This document shows, piece after piece, positions 1 to 5,691 of a stretch of DNA of 5,691 bases; the first letter of the stretch is position 1; each line of letters begins with the position of its first letter. The stretch comes from Cyclobacteriaceae bacterium (GTDB lineage Bacteria; Bacteroidota; Bacteroidia; Cytophagales; Cyclobacteriaceae). The notes beneath the pieces were generated by a model, which was not told the DNA's origin, searched no databases, and saw only the letters and a list, made by a program, of their open reading frames with translations. A program made the translations under genes and the position numbers. The stretch spans positions 1 to 5,691 of the forward strand of contig DAOVVI010000139.1 in the NCBI GenBank assembly GCA_030637245.1, in the 5' to 3' direction.

Positions 1-865
1 CATTGTGGATATGATCGTCGGAGATATGGAATCCTTGAAGATTCATTAAATCCAATACTTTCATGACTCCCGGTATATTTTTAATTTGATACTCACCGGC
101 CAGGTCAGTCTTAGCTGTAATTGTATTTGTACTTGATTTTGCAATAAACTCAAAATCAATAGATGAGTTTTTGCTGACGGAAACATCATATTCCTGATCT
201 GCAAAAAAAAGTGGCGCATTCAATTCATGCGCCTTACGCTTAAAAACCTTTGTAATCTCATGCTGAGATTCACTGATTACCACAGGTACGTCTTCCTTTA
301 TGATCCCTGCTTTTTCAAATGCAATTTCAGGAAGTGTTTCACCCAGCATATCGGTATGATCGAGACCTATACTTGTGATCAATGAAACTATTGGTGTGAC
401 CACATTGGTTGAATCAAGGCGTCCTCCCAAACCAACTTCTATTACTGCTACATCAACCTGCTGCATTAAAAAATACTTAAAAGCCATGGCAACGGTAATT
501 TCAAAAAAGGATGGCTGGATCTCCTCGATTTCACTTTTAATACCATCTATGAAGTCACAAACAAATTGTTCTTCAACCTCTCTTCCGTCTATTTTTATTC
601 GCTCAGTAAAACTTTTTAGATGAGGTGATGTATAAAGCCCGGTTTTATATCCTGCTGATTGCAATACAGAAGCAATCATGTGAGCGCTGCTGCCTTTTCC
701 ATTTGTGCCTGCTATATGAATTGATTTGAATTTGTGTTGTGGATTTCCAAGGATTTCACACAACTTAATGGTATTTGTCAAATCCTTTTTAAAAGCAATC
801 TTTCCAACACGTTGATACATTGGCAGTAGTGTGTACATATATTCCAATGTATCCTTAAAATCCAT
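1..865 (-). CDS. folC: Bifunctional folylpolyglutamate synthase / dihydrofolate synthase, N-terminal part (runs off left edge)
   Basis: A cytoplasmic Mur-ligase-family enzyme that uses ATP to add glutamate to dihydropteroate or to folates. I translated 288 codons from the ATG at 865 down to base 2 with no stop. Relatives have about 430 residues, so the C-terminal third lies outside the window. Visible motifs are the ATP P-loop GTNGKGS (residues 53-59), TSPHL (79-83), EVGLGGRLDSTN (143-154), and SIGLDHTDMLG (165-175) followed by IAFEKAGIIK (181-190). K185 of the last motif matches the lysine that is carbamylated in this family. The start lies 9 bases after the tonB stop, in the same frame, with no Shine-Dalgarno site, so expression probably depends on the upstream operon. 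The sequence cannot tell whether both synthase activities are present. The family call is very secure. The left boundary is the window edge, not a real end. Confidence 0.96.
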   Translation of the reverse strand, partial: MDFKDTLEYMYTLLPMYQRVGKIAFKKDLTNTIKLCEILGNPQHKFKSIHIAGTNGKGSSAHMIASVLQSAGYKTGLYTSPHLKSFTERIKIDGREVEEQFVCDFIDGIKSEIEEIQPSFFEITVAMAFKYFLMQQVDVAVIEVGLGGRLDSTNVVTPIVSLITSIGLDHTDMLGETLPEIAFEKAGIIKEDVPVVISESQHEITKVFKRKAHELNAPLFFADQEYDVSVSKNSSIDFEFIAKSSTNTITAKTDLAGEYQIKNIPGVMKVLDLMNLQGFHISDDHIHN

Positions 866-874
866 GAAATGAGC

Positions 875-1756
875 TTACTTTGACCTGATGATAAAGGTTA
901 TTTTACCTGTAGAAATCGGGGCAATGATGGCATTGCCTGATATTGGGCTGAAGGTTAACTTTTCTACCTCACGGCGGTACAATTGCTCTACTGTAGGGCT
1001 TACTGTTTTTTCCAGGGTTCGTACGCCAATTACTTCTCCATTGTCATCAACTTTTATTTCAAAAACAATACGCCCGTTTTCCTTAGATTTGTCATTTGGA
1101 TTTGGCGTATAATCCCATTTCCAACCGGCCAGATCAAGGCTTGGCCCTCCGCCTCCACCGCCACTTTTCCCATAAAGCGCCCTGGAATCTACTGTTCCTT
1201 CCGGATCCCCGGCATCTCCCGCTTCATTTTCTTTGCTCCCCTGGCTGGATGCTCCCGGATATAATGCATTAGAATCAACTACTTTCTCTTCAATTTTTGG
1301 CTCTTCTTTAGGCTCTTCAATCACCGGTTCAGAAACAGGTTTTACCTCCTCAACAAAAGCCTCCTCTACAGGATCTACCGGAACTTGTTCTTCAGAGGGT
1401 TGAGTTTCTACCGGACTATCCTCCTGTTGGCTATCGGGCAATTCTTCTACTGCTGTTTCTTCGACCGGCTCAGGTTCTTGCTGTTCTTCAATTACTTGCT
1501 CTTGTTCTTCAACAATTTGTTCTTCCGGCTCGCCTTCTTCTTCTACTATCGGCGGAGTAGGCGTTACAGTTGGCTGCTCAAATCCGGAACCGGCTTGTTC
1601 CAAACCAAAATTAAGCTCTATTCCGTACTCTGGTAATGGGGGATCTGGGGCTTGCCAAGCCATGATAAAGAAAAAAAGCAATGCAATTGCGGCATGGATA
1701 GAAAATGAAACTAACCAGCCTATTTGTTTGTCTTTATTTTCCTGATTGAGGAACAT
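875..1756 (-). CDS. tonB: Energy transducer TonB with long acidic linker
   Basis: A periplasm-spanning protein (293 residues) that carries proton-motive energy from ExbB/ExbD to TonB-dependent outer-membrane receptors. The N-terminus is cytoplasmic, with one membrane helix at about residues 14-34. That helix has S17 and H21 in the SxxxH spacing of the E. coli TonB S16/H20 pair, which is needed for coupling to ExbB/ExbD. Residues 60-160 form a low-complexity linker: 35 of residues 71-160 are Glu or Asp, against 4 Lys. It lacks the Lys-Pro stretch of E. coli TonB. Two related motifs, VDSNALYPG (160-168) and VDSRALYGK (189-197), precede a run of six glycines (199-204). The C-terminal domain (about 205-293) fits a TonB fold, with a dGxv-like turn at VDDNGEVIGV and a final strand GKITFII. 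The usual YP motif is not obvious. The gene directly abuts exbD (TAA then ATG). At 293 residues it is longer than E. coli TonB (239), because of the linker. Confidence 0.9.
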   Translation of the reverse strand: MFLNQENKDKQIGWLVSFSIHAAIALLFFFIMAWQAPDPPLPEYGIELNFGLEQAGSGFEQPTVTPTPPIVEEEGEPEEQIVEEQEQVIEEQQEPEPVEETAVEELPDSQQEDSPVETQPSEEQVPVDPVEEAFVEEVKPVSEPVIEEPKEEPKIEEKVVDSNALYPGASSQGSKENEAGDAGDPEGTVDSRALYGKSGGGGGGPSLDLAGWKWDYTPNPNDKSKENGRIVFEIKVDDNGEVIGVRTLEKTVSPTVEQLYRREVEKLTFSPISGNAIIAPISTGKITFIIRSK

Positions 1757-2149
1757 TTATTTTGTTGGCTTAGTAGCAATTGATACTTTGGCCTTTAATG
1801 AAGTTGCAATACTTGCCACATCCACAAGATATTCTACAGGCACGCTTTTATCAATGTGGAGCACAACTACACCTTCTTTACCTTGTAAGGCCTTTGCTAA
1901 CTCTATTTCAATCAAATCCCTGGTTACTCTCTGGGCGTTGATATAAAACCTCCTGTCCGGAGTTATCGTCACACTTACGCGTTGCATGATAATATTTGAA
2001 CTTTTACTTGAAGGCAAATTTACCGGCAAACCAGAAGGTGTGATAAAGGTAGAAGTCAGCATAAAAAAAATCAACAATAGAAAAATTATATCTGTCATTG
2101 ACGACATGCTAAATGTAGAACTGACTTTTAGTTTACTTTGCAAGGCCAT
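1757..2149 (-). CDS. exbD: ExbD/TolR-family proton-channel subunit
   Basis: An inner-membrane protein (130 residues; E. coli ExbD has 141) that sits as a dimer inside the ExbB pentamer and couples proton flow to TonB. A short cytoplasmic N-terminus of about 19 residues leads into one membrane helix (about 20-38). The start of that helix, MTDIIFLLLIFFMLTS, carries Asp20, the counterpart of the essential E. coli Asp25. The rest is a periplasmic domain with the family pattern: a PSGLPVNLP segment just after the membrane, a central VSVTITPDRRFYIN strand, and a VVVLHIDKSVPVEYLVDV strand-helix near the end. The start is 3 bases after the exbB stop. The stop directly precedes the tonB start, so coupled translation is likely. 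ExbD and TolR cannot be separated by sequence alone, but the adjoining tonB favours ExbD. Only one exbD copy is present, whereas some Bacteroidota operons carry two. Confidence 0.94.
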   Translation of the reverse strand: MALQSKLKVSSTFSMSSMTDIIFLLLIFFMLTSTFITPSGLPVNLPSSKSSNIIMQRVSVTITPDRRFYINAQRVTRDLIEIELAKALQGKEGVVVLHIDKSVPVEYLVDVASIATSLKAKVSIATKPTK

Positions 2150-2152
2150 GAA

Positions 2153-2833
2153 TTAGCGTGGTTCTTGTAATAAATCAATAAAGTCTATAGACGTATATTC
2201 CATATTATGTACCACCTTCTGCACTCTTGTAACCAGGTAGTTATAGCCTAAATAAGCGACAATACCAACAAACAAACCAGCAGCAGTCGTTAACATCGCC
2301 TCATAAATTCCGGCAGACAAAAGCTTAGGGCTTACGGCTCCTTCTTCTTGTGCAATAGACATAAACGCTCGTATCATACCTGTAACTGTTCCAAGAAAAC
2401 CAATCATGGGAGCTGCGCCGGAAATAGTTGCCAGGAGAGACAGATTTTTTTCAAGCTGATAAATCTCGATTCTTCCGGCATTTTCAATTGAAACTTCAAT
2501 ATTTTTAAGCGGACTTCCTATTCGACTCAATCCTTTGCCAATCATTTTTGCAATTGGCGTTTCCATCTGAGTACAAATTAGTTTTGCCCCACTTAAGTCC
2601 CCGTCTGAAACAAGTTTTTTTATATTATCCATAAAACCAATCGGGGTTTTAGCCGCCCTCCCTATGGTCCTGATGCGCTCTACGTACACATAAACTGCGA
2701 CAATAGATAAAATAAAAATGGGGATCATCATATAACCCCCTTGAATAATTAGGCTAATTAAAGCCATTGAGTCCTGACCGGCAGCTACAGTAAGTGTGTC
2801 AGCCGGTGAAGTCGTAATCTGCAGTATCTCCAT
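2153..2833 (-). CDS. exbB: MotA/TolQ/ExbB-family proton-channel subunit
   Basis: A polytopic inner-membrane protein (226 residues; E. coli ExbB has 244) that forms the pentameric stator ring around ExbD and conducts protons. An N-terminal segment of about 22 residues, expected in the periplasm, precedes three membrane helices at roughly 24-50, 132-155 and 174-198. A cytoplasmic loop (51-130) separates the first two. The second helix contains the hallmark AAPMIGFLGTVTGMI (140-154), with Thr149 at the position of E. coli Thr148. The third contains GIYEAMLTTAAGL (175-187), where Glu178 and Thr183 keep the spacing of E. coli Glu176 and Thr181. The key channel residues are therefore intact. The chosen ATG lies 3 bases after the SPOR gene's stop. 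An internal Met23 would also allow translation, but the longer start keeps the usual N-terminal segment. TolQ is the alternative label; the adjoining exbD and tonB argue for ExbB. Confidence 0.95.
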   Translation of the reverse strand: MEILQITTSPADTLTVAAGQDSMALISLIIQGGYMMIPIFILSIVAVYVYVERIRTIGRAAKTPIGFMDNIKKLVSDGDLSGAKLICTQMETPIAKMIGKGLSRIGSPLKNIEVSIENAGRIEIYQLEKNLSLLATISGAAPMIGFLGTVTGMIRAFMSIAQEEGAVSPKLLSAGIYEAMLTTAAGLFVGIVAYLGYNYLVTRVQKVVHNMEYTSIDFIDLLQEPR

Positions 2834-2836
2834 CTA

Positions 2837-3601
2837 TTAATATCGAATTACCCAAACATCTTCTCCAAGATCGTTCTTCAGTTGCTCAGATTTAACAGTA
2901 GCATCATTAAGTGAAACATAATCGGCAACGGATAACCTGTGAAAATTCTTACTACCTCTAGGCGCTATTATATTGCATGTCATGCCCTGTTTTGCCAATT
3001 TATTACCATAGTCACGTATCAGATCTACATCAATGGAACTAGCAACAATAACATGGTAACGCCCAGTGGGCTCATTTAGTTCATATACACCAGGCTGACT
3101 TACCGGCTCTGGTTCGGGTTCTTCTTCTATTACTTCAGGCTCTGTTTCCTGGACAGGCTGTTCCATGACGGGTGGCGGCAGGCTTTCTTGTTCAGGTTCA
3201 GGTTCTTTGTTCAAGAACCATACAACTCCCAGAATTATGGCAATGAGAACGAATACACCAAAAATGATCCATCCAACCGGATTTTTCTTTTGTCCATATT
3301 TTTCTTCTAAAGATTGTCCATATTCCGAAGAATCAGCCTCATCAACTTCACTGTCATAATCATATTCAGAATCAGACGAGTCCGTACTTGAAGTATAATC
3401 GTCTGAAGAATCAGAATAAGAATAATCTTTTTCTTCTATATTATCCTCCTGAATTTTGGAATAGGGATCTCCCAAATCTTCGGATTTATCATCTGAATCT
3501 TCAATTTCGGGTAAACCAAAATCGTCGGCGTCCTCCTGTTCTTTTTTAGATTTCGGATCCAATTCTTCGTCTTCGTTATTATATAGCTCCTTACCTTCCA
3601 T
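2837..3601 (-). CDS. SPOR-domain inner-membrane protein with acidic cytoplasmic tail
   Basis: A 254-residue bitopic membrane protein, first gene of the exbBD-tonB-folC operon. Residues 1-105 are very acidic and Ser/Asp/Tyr-rich (about 40 Asp/Glu, 9 Lys, no Arg) and probably disordered in the cytoplasm. Residues 109-130 form one membrane helix (GWIIFGVFVLIAIILGVVWF), with KK just before it, fitting N-in topology. A Glu/Pro-rich periplasmic linker follows (132-170). Residues 180-254 match a SPOR domain: RYHVIVASS opening strand, a helix ending LAKQGM, a middle strand with HRLSVADY, a helix rich in Lys/Glu, then the closing DVWVIRY. SPOR domains bind glycan strands stripped of stem peptides and often gather at the septum. 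No catalytic domain is visible, so the role here is inferred: anchoring or placing the Ton motor on peptidoglycan, or a separate envelope job. The ATG at 3601 is downstream of a good promoter candidate. The gene ends with TAA followed directly by TAG. Confidence 0.88.
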   Translation of the reverse strand: MEGKELYNNEDEELDPKSKKEQEDADDFGLPEIEDSDDKSEDLGDPYSKIQEDNIEEKDYSYSDSSDDYTSSTDSSDSEYDYDSEVDEADSSEYGQSLEEKYGQKKNPVGWIIFGVFVLIAIILGVVWFLNKEPEPEQESLPPPVMEQPVQETEPEVIEEEPEPEPVSQPGVYELNEPTGRYHVIVASSIDVDLIRDYGNKLAKQGMTCNIIAPRGSKNFHRLSVADYVSLNDATVKSEQLKNDLGEDVWVIRY

Positions 3602-3749
3602 GTAATAATAATTTTGGTAATACAGTTTTTAACATTAATAATTAGTAAATGTATGATAAAAATATTGCAGGTTCAAAGCAATTACCTATTTGTTTTAACC
3701 ATCTTTTCAATGAAAGTATCATTCTTTTCGTAAATTTTCAATATCCACC
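3602..3749. other. Only intergenic gap in the window (148 bases)
   Basis: This AT-rich spacer separates the outer-membrane barrel gene from the SPOR-exbBD-tonB-folC operon, with both neighbours on the minus strand. It contains the promoter candidate at 3646-3677. On the minus strand a short hairpin, AATGA-TACTT-TCATT (3723-3709), lies 27 bases after the barrel gene's stop. It has only five pairs and no T-run after it, so I do not call it a terminator. Read-through from the upstream genes remains possible. No small ORF or RNA gene was recognised here. Confidence 0.7.
3646..3677 (-). promoter_or_regulatory. Candidate Bacteroidota-type promoter for the SPOR-exbBD-tonB-folC operon
   Basis: Read on the minus strand, TTTG (3677-3674) is followed after 20 bases by TACATTTA (3653-3646). 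The Bacteroidota housekeeping consensus is TTTG near -33 and TAnnTTTG near -7, about 19-21 bases apart. The -33 element is exact, and the -7 element differs only in its last base (A for G). Transcription would start around 3640, giving a 5' leader of about 38 bases before the SPOR start codon. The surrounding gap is very AT-rich, so a chance match is possible. No operator or Fur-like palindrome stands out beside it. Confidence 0.5.
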
Positions 3750-5423
3750 CTAAAAACTGATTGAAAGACCAACAATTGCCAACAATCCTCTAACAGGATA
3801 TCTATTGTATAATTGGTAATTGTTATTTAATAGATTATTCACGCTAACGAAAGCGCTGTATTTATCTGATAAAATATAATCTACTTTAACATTCAGGTCT
3901 ATTGCTCCATCCAATGTGTTGCTCACCGGTACTGTTTCTCTAACATCAATTGTTTCGATTCCTGTTAATACAAATAAGTCTGCAGACAGCTTTACTTTGT
4001 CATAGAAATTGTAACAGAATGAATAGTCAAATTCAAATTTTGGTTTGTGCCATGCTTTATCCAAGTCATCCGTATTGTAAGCATTAAACTTTGCTGAAAG
4101 CGTAGTGCCTAAAGTTTTGTTTTTGAAATATGCTAATGATACAATTCCCTGGAATAAAGAAGTATTCCCCCTGTCATACAATAAATTAAACTTATTAAAC
4201 TCAAGAGGATCATTTGCATAAAAATACATGTTCTTGAAAATTGCAGACCGAATACCAACATCAAAAGCAAGGTATTGGATAAGGCTACCTTTCACCCCGA
4301 GAAAAATATCCAAATTTTTATTGGTATGGGTAATAGGCAGATTGCTATTGACAAAAGGATTTTCGTAAACTATATTTTTGAACGTGACTTCCTCTACATC
4401 TCCATCAAGTGTTCCGTATGCTGTAATGTTATCGCTTAGCTCATAAGCAACCTTTAAAGCCGGAAATACTTGCGTTTTATTTTTATTATTGAGCGTATCA
4501 TTATGATTAACAACCTTCATTCCAACATCAAGAGTAAATCCATTATTGCTATACACAAATGCAGGATATACCCTGACCAAAGAGCGGTTGATCATTTCGG
4601 GATTTTTATAAGAAGCTATGAAAAAGTCCAGCCCCAGCTTTGCATGCATATTTTCATTGATCACATATTTGCCATGAAGCCCTGTTTTGAATCCTAATTC
4701 GCTCGCATCAAAATTGTCTGATATATTGTGAACTCTGCCAAAAATGGTATATTGAATTGGAGCGTCTGCGTCACTGCTTTTAATTTTAAATCCCAAATTG
4801 ACATCATTAAAAGTCTGTACAATTGTGTCTTTGCTGACTTCCGACCCGGTATCGTACCCGTAAAAATGATATCCATCCCGATTATATCCCAGGTCACCGC
4901 CAATACTGGCTTTGCTCCCAATGTACTTTCCAAATAAATTGATACTGCTGTGGCTATCTCCTGAATTGTCCTTATCCACCGGGCCATTTACTGATGAAAG
5001 ATGACGTAGATTAATTCCATAATTCCCATTTCTGTTTACTCCACTGTTGAGGGCAGCTTCGATATAGGGCGTCAGATAATTCCCAAATCCTAATTTCAGG
5101 TAACTTCCCGGCTTTGAAGTTAATCTTTCATCCTTAAGTTTAAGTACGCGCAATCTTGTCCTGATATCACTGAGTTGAGGTGTATAGTCTTTAAAAGTAT
5201 ATTGAAGCGGCTCGGTTTCTTTTGCATTTATCTCATCAGGTTGTACTTTTTTAAATATCCGTTGAGCGGAAGGTAAAGTAATTTCCAGTTCTTTATTAAT
5301 AAGGAACTCGCCCTCAACAATTTCTCCTTCATCTTTGATAAAATCTTCCTCCTGGGCAATAACAGGTATAATTCCGATCAATAGAAATATAAATAAAAAT
5401 CCAGTTCTAAATAAGATGCTCAT
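3750..5423 (-). CDS. Plug-less TonB-receptor-like outer-membrane beta-barrel protein
   Basis: An exported protein of 557 residues from the ATG at 5423. Residues 1-23 (MSILFRTGFLFIFLLIGIIPVIA) are a clear signal peptide with cleavage before Gln24. An N-terminal region (24-100) contains EITLPSAQRIFKKVQP (47-62). It is followed by a long series of alternating polar/hydrophobic strands, including GSYLKLGFGNYLTPYIEA (106-123), HLSSVNGPVDKDNSG (141-155) and GYNRDGYHFYGY (179-190). The end, NNLLNNNY...VGLSISF, resembles the last strands of TonB-dependent receptors and stops on the terminal Phe used for barrel assembly. Neither a plug domain nor a CarboxypepD-like N-terminal domain is visible, and the protein is shorter than usual receptors (700-1000 residues). 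It lies 4 bases after a TPR-type gene, probably in one transcript. A longer reading from a TTG at 5450 would overlap that gene by 23 bases; I prefer the ATG because it gives a normal signal peptide. The substrate is unknown. Confidence 0.82.
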   Translation of the reverse strand: MSILFRTGFLFIFLLIGIIPVIAQEEDFIKDEGEIVEGEFLINKELEITLPSAQRIFKKVQPDEINAKETEPLQYTFKDYTPQLSDIRTRLRVLKLKDERLTSKPGSYLKLGFGNYLTPYIEAALNSGVNRNGNYGINLRHLSSVNGPVDKDNSGDSHSSINLFGKYIGSKASIGGDLGYNRDGYHFYGYDTGSEVSKDTIVQTFNDVNLGFKIKSSDADAPIQYTIFGRVHNISDNFDASELGFKTGLHGKYVINENMHAKLGLDFFIASYKNPEMINRSLVRVYPAFVYSNNGFTLDVGMKVVNHNDTLNNKNKTQVFPALKVAYELSDNITAYGTLDGDVEEVTFKNIVYENPFVNSNLPITHTNKNLDIFLGVKGSLIQYLAFDVGIRSAIFKNMYFYANDPLEFNKFNLLYDRGNTSLFQGIVSLAYFKNKTLGTTLSAKFNAYNTDDLDKAWHKPKFEFDYSFCYNFYDKVKLSADLFVLTGIETIDVRETVPVSNTLDGAIDLNVKVDYILSDKYSAFVSVNNLLNNNYQLYNRYPVRGLLAIVGLSISF

Positions 5424-5427
5424 GAAT

Positions 5428-5691
5428 TTACCTGTTTTCAATATCTTCAACTTCTAACGTATCCAATTCTATATTTTCCATTTCCTCTGCTTTTTCATCA
5501 AGTGTAAGTATCTTTAATTGAGCCTGGTCAACAATTTCTTCAATGGGTGAATTGTCAATAACTGATTGTAATGTGGCCTTTGCCTGGAAATCCTCTCCCA
5601 TAGCCAGATAATTGTCAGCAATCAGTATGAATGACTTGCCCAACCAAAGTTCGTATATGGAATAATTACTGTTTAGAAAAAACAATTTATC
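5428..5691 (-). CDS. Large TPR-type protein, C-terminal end only (runs off right edge)
   Basis: The last 87 codons of a gene that enters from beyond base 5691, in frame from the edge to the TAA at 5430-5428. The pattern YELWLGKSFILIADNYLAMG followed by DFQAKATLQSVIDNSP is a helix-turn-helix of TPR type, with alternating small and aromatic residues at the packing positions. I recognise it as the C-terminus of a long Bacteroidota TPR protein, from memory and unchecked. The final 25 or so residues are an acidic tail (EEMENIELDTLEVEDIENR) without repeat character. The codon at 5685 is an internal TTG (Leu), not a start. The barrel gene begins 4 bases downstream, in another frame, so the two are probably translated from one message and may act together. 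TPR arrays are protein-binding scaffolds; the partner and location cannot be read from this fragment. Confidence 0.75.
   Translation of the reverse strand, partial: DKLFFLNSNYSIYELWLGKSFILIADNYLAMGEDFQAKATLQSVIDNSPIEEIVDQAQLKILTLDEKAEEMENIELDTLEVEDIENR

Noticed and set aside
375..1946. Several plus-strand ORFs of 66-93 codons (375-623, 888-1112, 983-1264, 1385-1636, 1746-1946)
   Set aside because: They lie antisense inside folC, tonB and exbD, which have strong family motifs. Their Phe/Leu/Arg-rich composition is what antisense reading of Glu-rich codons gives, and none resembles a known protein.
2153..2833. Reading the exbB/exbD pair as tolQ/tolR
   Set aside because: The two families are hard to separate by sequence, but a clear tonB with its SxxxH motif abuts exbD, and no tolA, tolB or pal is visible.
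3165..3359. Plus-strand 64-codon ORF opposite the SPOR gene
   Set aside because: Antisense to the SPOR protein's membrane and linker region. Its composition mirrors that strand and it has no recognisable domain.
3657..3681. Other promoter-like matches in the gap (TATTTTTA at 3664-3657, TTGCTTTG at 3681-3674)
   Set aside because: Neither has a TTTG element at a suitable distance upstream: 9 bases in the first case, and an imperfect ATTG 26 bases away in the second. The pair at 3677 and 3653 fits the consensus better.
3709..3723. Small hairpin after the barrel gene as a possible terminator
   Set aside because: The stem is only five AT-rich pairs and is followed on the minus strand by GAAAAG, not a T-run, so it does not meet the pattern of an intrinsic terminator.
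3702..3729. Repeated TCTTTTC (3702-3708 and 3723-3729), 21 bases apart, as a possible operator
   Set aside because: Seven-base pyrimidine-rich repeats are expected by chance in an AT-rich spacer, and the copies lie upstream of the promoter candidate with no third copy or symmetry.
4470..4987. ORFs on both strands inside the barrel gene (4470-4697 plus, 4728-4937 plus, 4694-4987 minus)
   Set aside because: They are out-of-frame shadows of an intact 557-residue barrel protein. None has a signal peptide or family motif of its own.

Overview
The window reads as a piece of a Bacteroidota chromosome, most likely Cytophagales-like. Three things point there: AT-rich DNA without clear Shine-Dalgarno sites, an ExbB-ExbD-TonB cluster placed next to folC, and a TPR protein followed by a plug-less outer-membrane barrel of a type I recall from this phylum. 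All seven genes lie on the minus strand, so the biological order runs from high to low coordinates. The assignment rests on protein resemblance recalled from memory, not on a search.

Upstream module (5691 to 3750): the C-terminal end of a large TPR-type protein runs in from the right edge. Four bases after its stop begins an exported, Phe-terminated beta-barrel outer-membrane protein of about 557 residues. It has TonB-receptor-like barrel features but no plug domain. The two genes are probably co-transcribed.

A 148-base intergenic gap (3602-3749) follows. It holds a good candidate Bacteroidota-type promoter: TTTG, 20 bases, then TACATTTA against the consensus TAnnTTTG. No convincing terminator is visible.

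Downstream module (3601 to the left edge): a tight five-gene operon encodes (i) an inner-membrane protein with a very acidic cytoplasmic tail and a periplasmic SPOR (peptidoglycan-binding) domain, (ii) ExbB, (iii) ExbD, (iv) TonB with a long Glu/Pro-rich periplasmic linker, and (v) the N-terminal two thirds of FolC (folylpolyglutamate/dihydrofolate synthase), which runs off the left edge. Junctions are 3, 3, 0 and 9 bases, and all five genes share one reading frame. ExbB and ExbD would form the proton-driven motor that energises TonB, which would span the periplasm to outer-membrane receptors. The SPOR protein could tie the motor to peptidoglycan or to the division site. FolC is a housekeeping passenger.

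There are no RNA genes, mobile elements, CRISPR arrays or long repeats, and no stretch over 300 bases lacks a gene. Nothing here is clearly a new system. The two points most worth following are the SPOR-ExbBD-TonB linkage and the TPR/plug-less-barrel pair.
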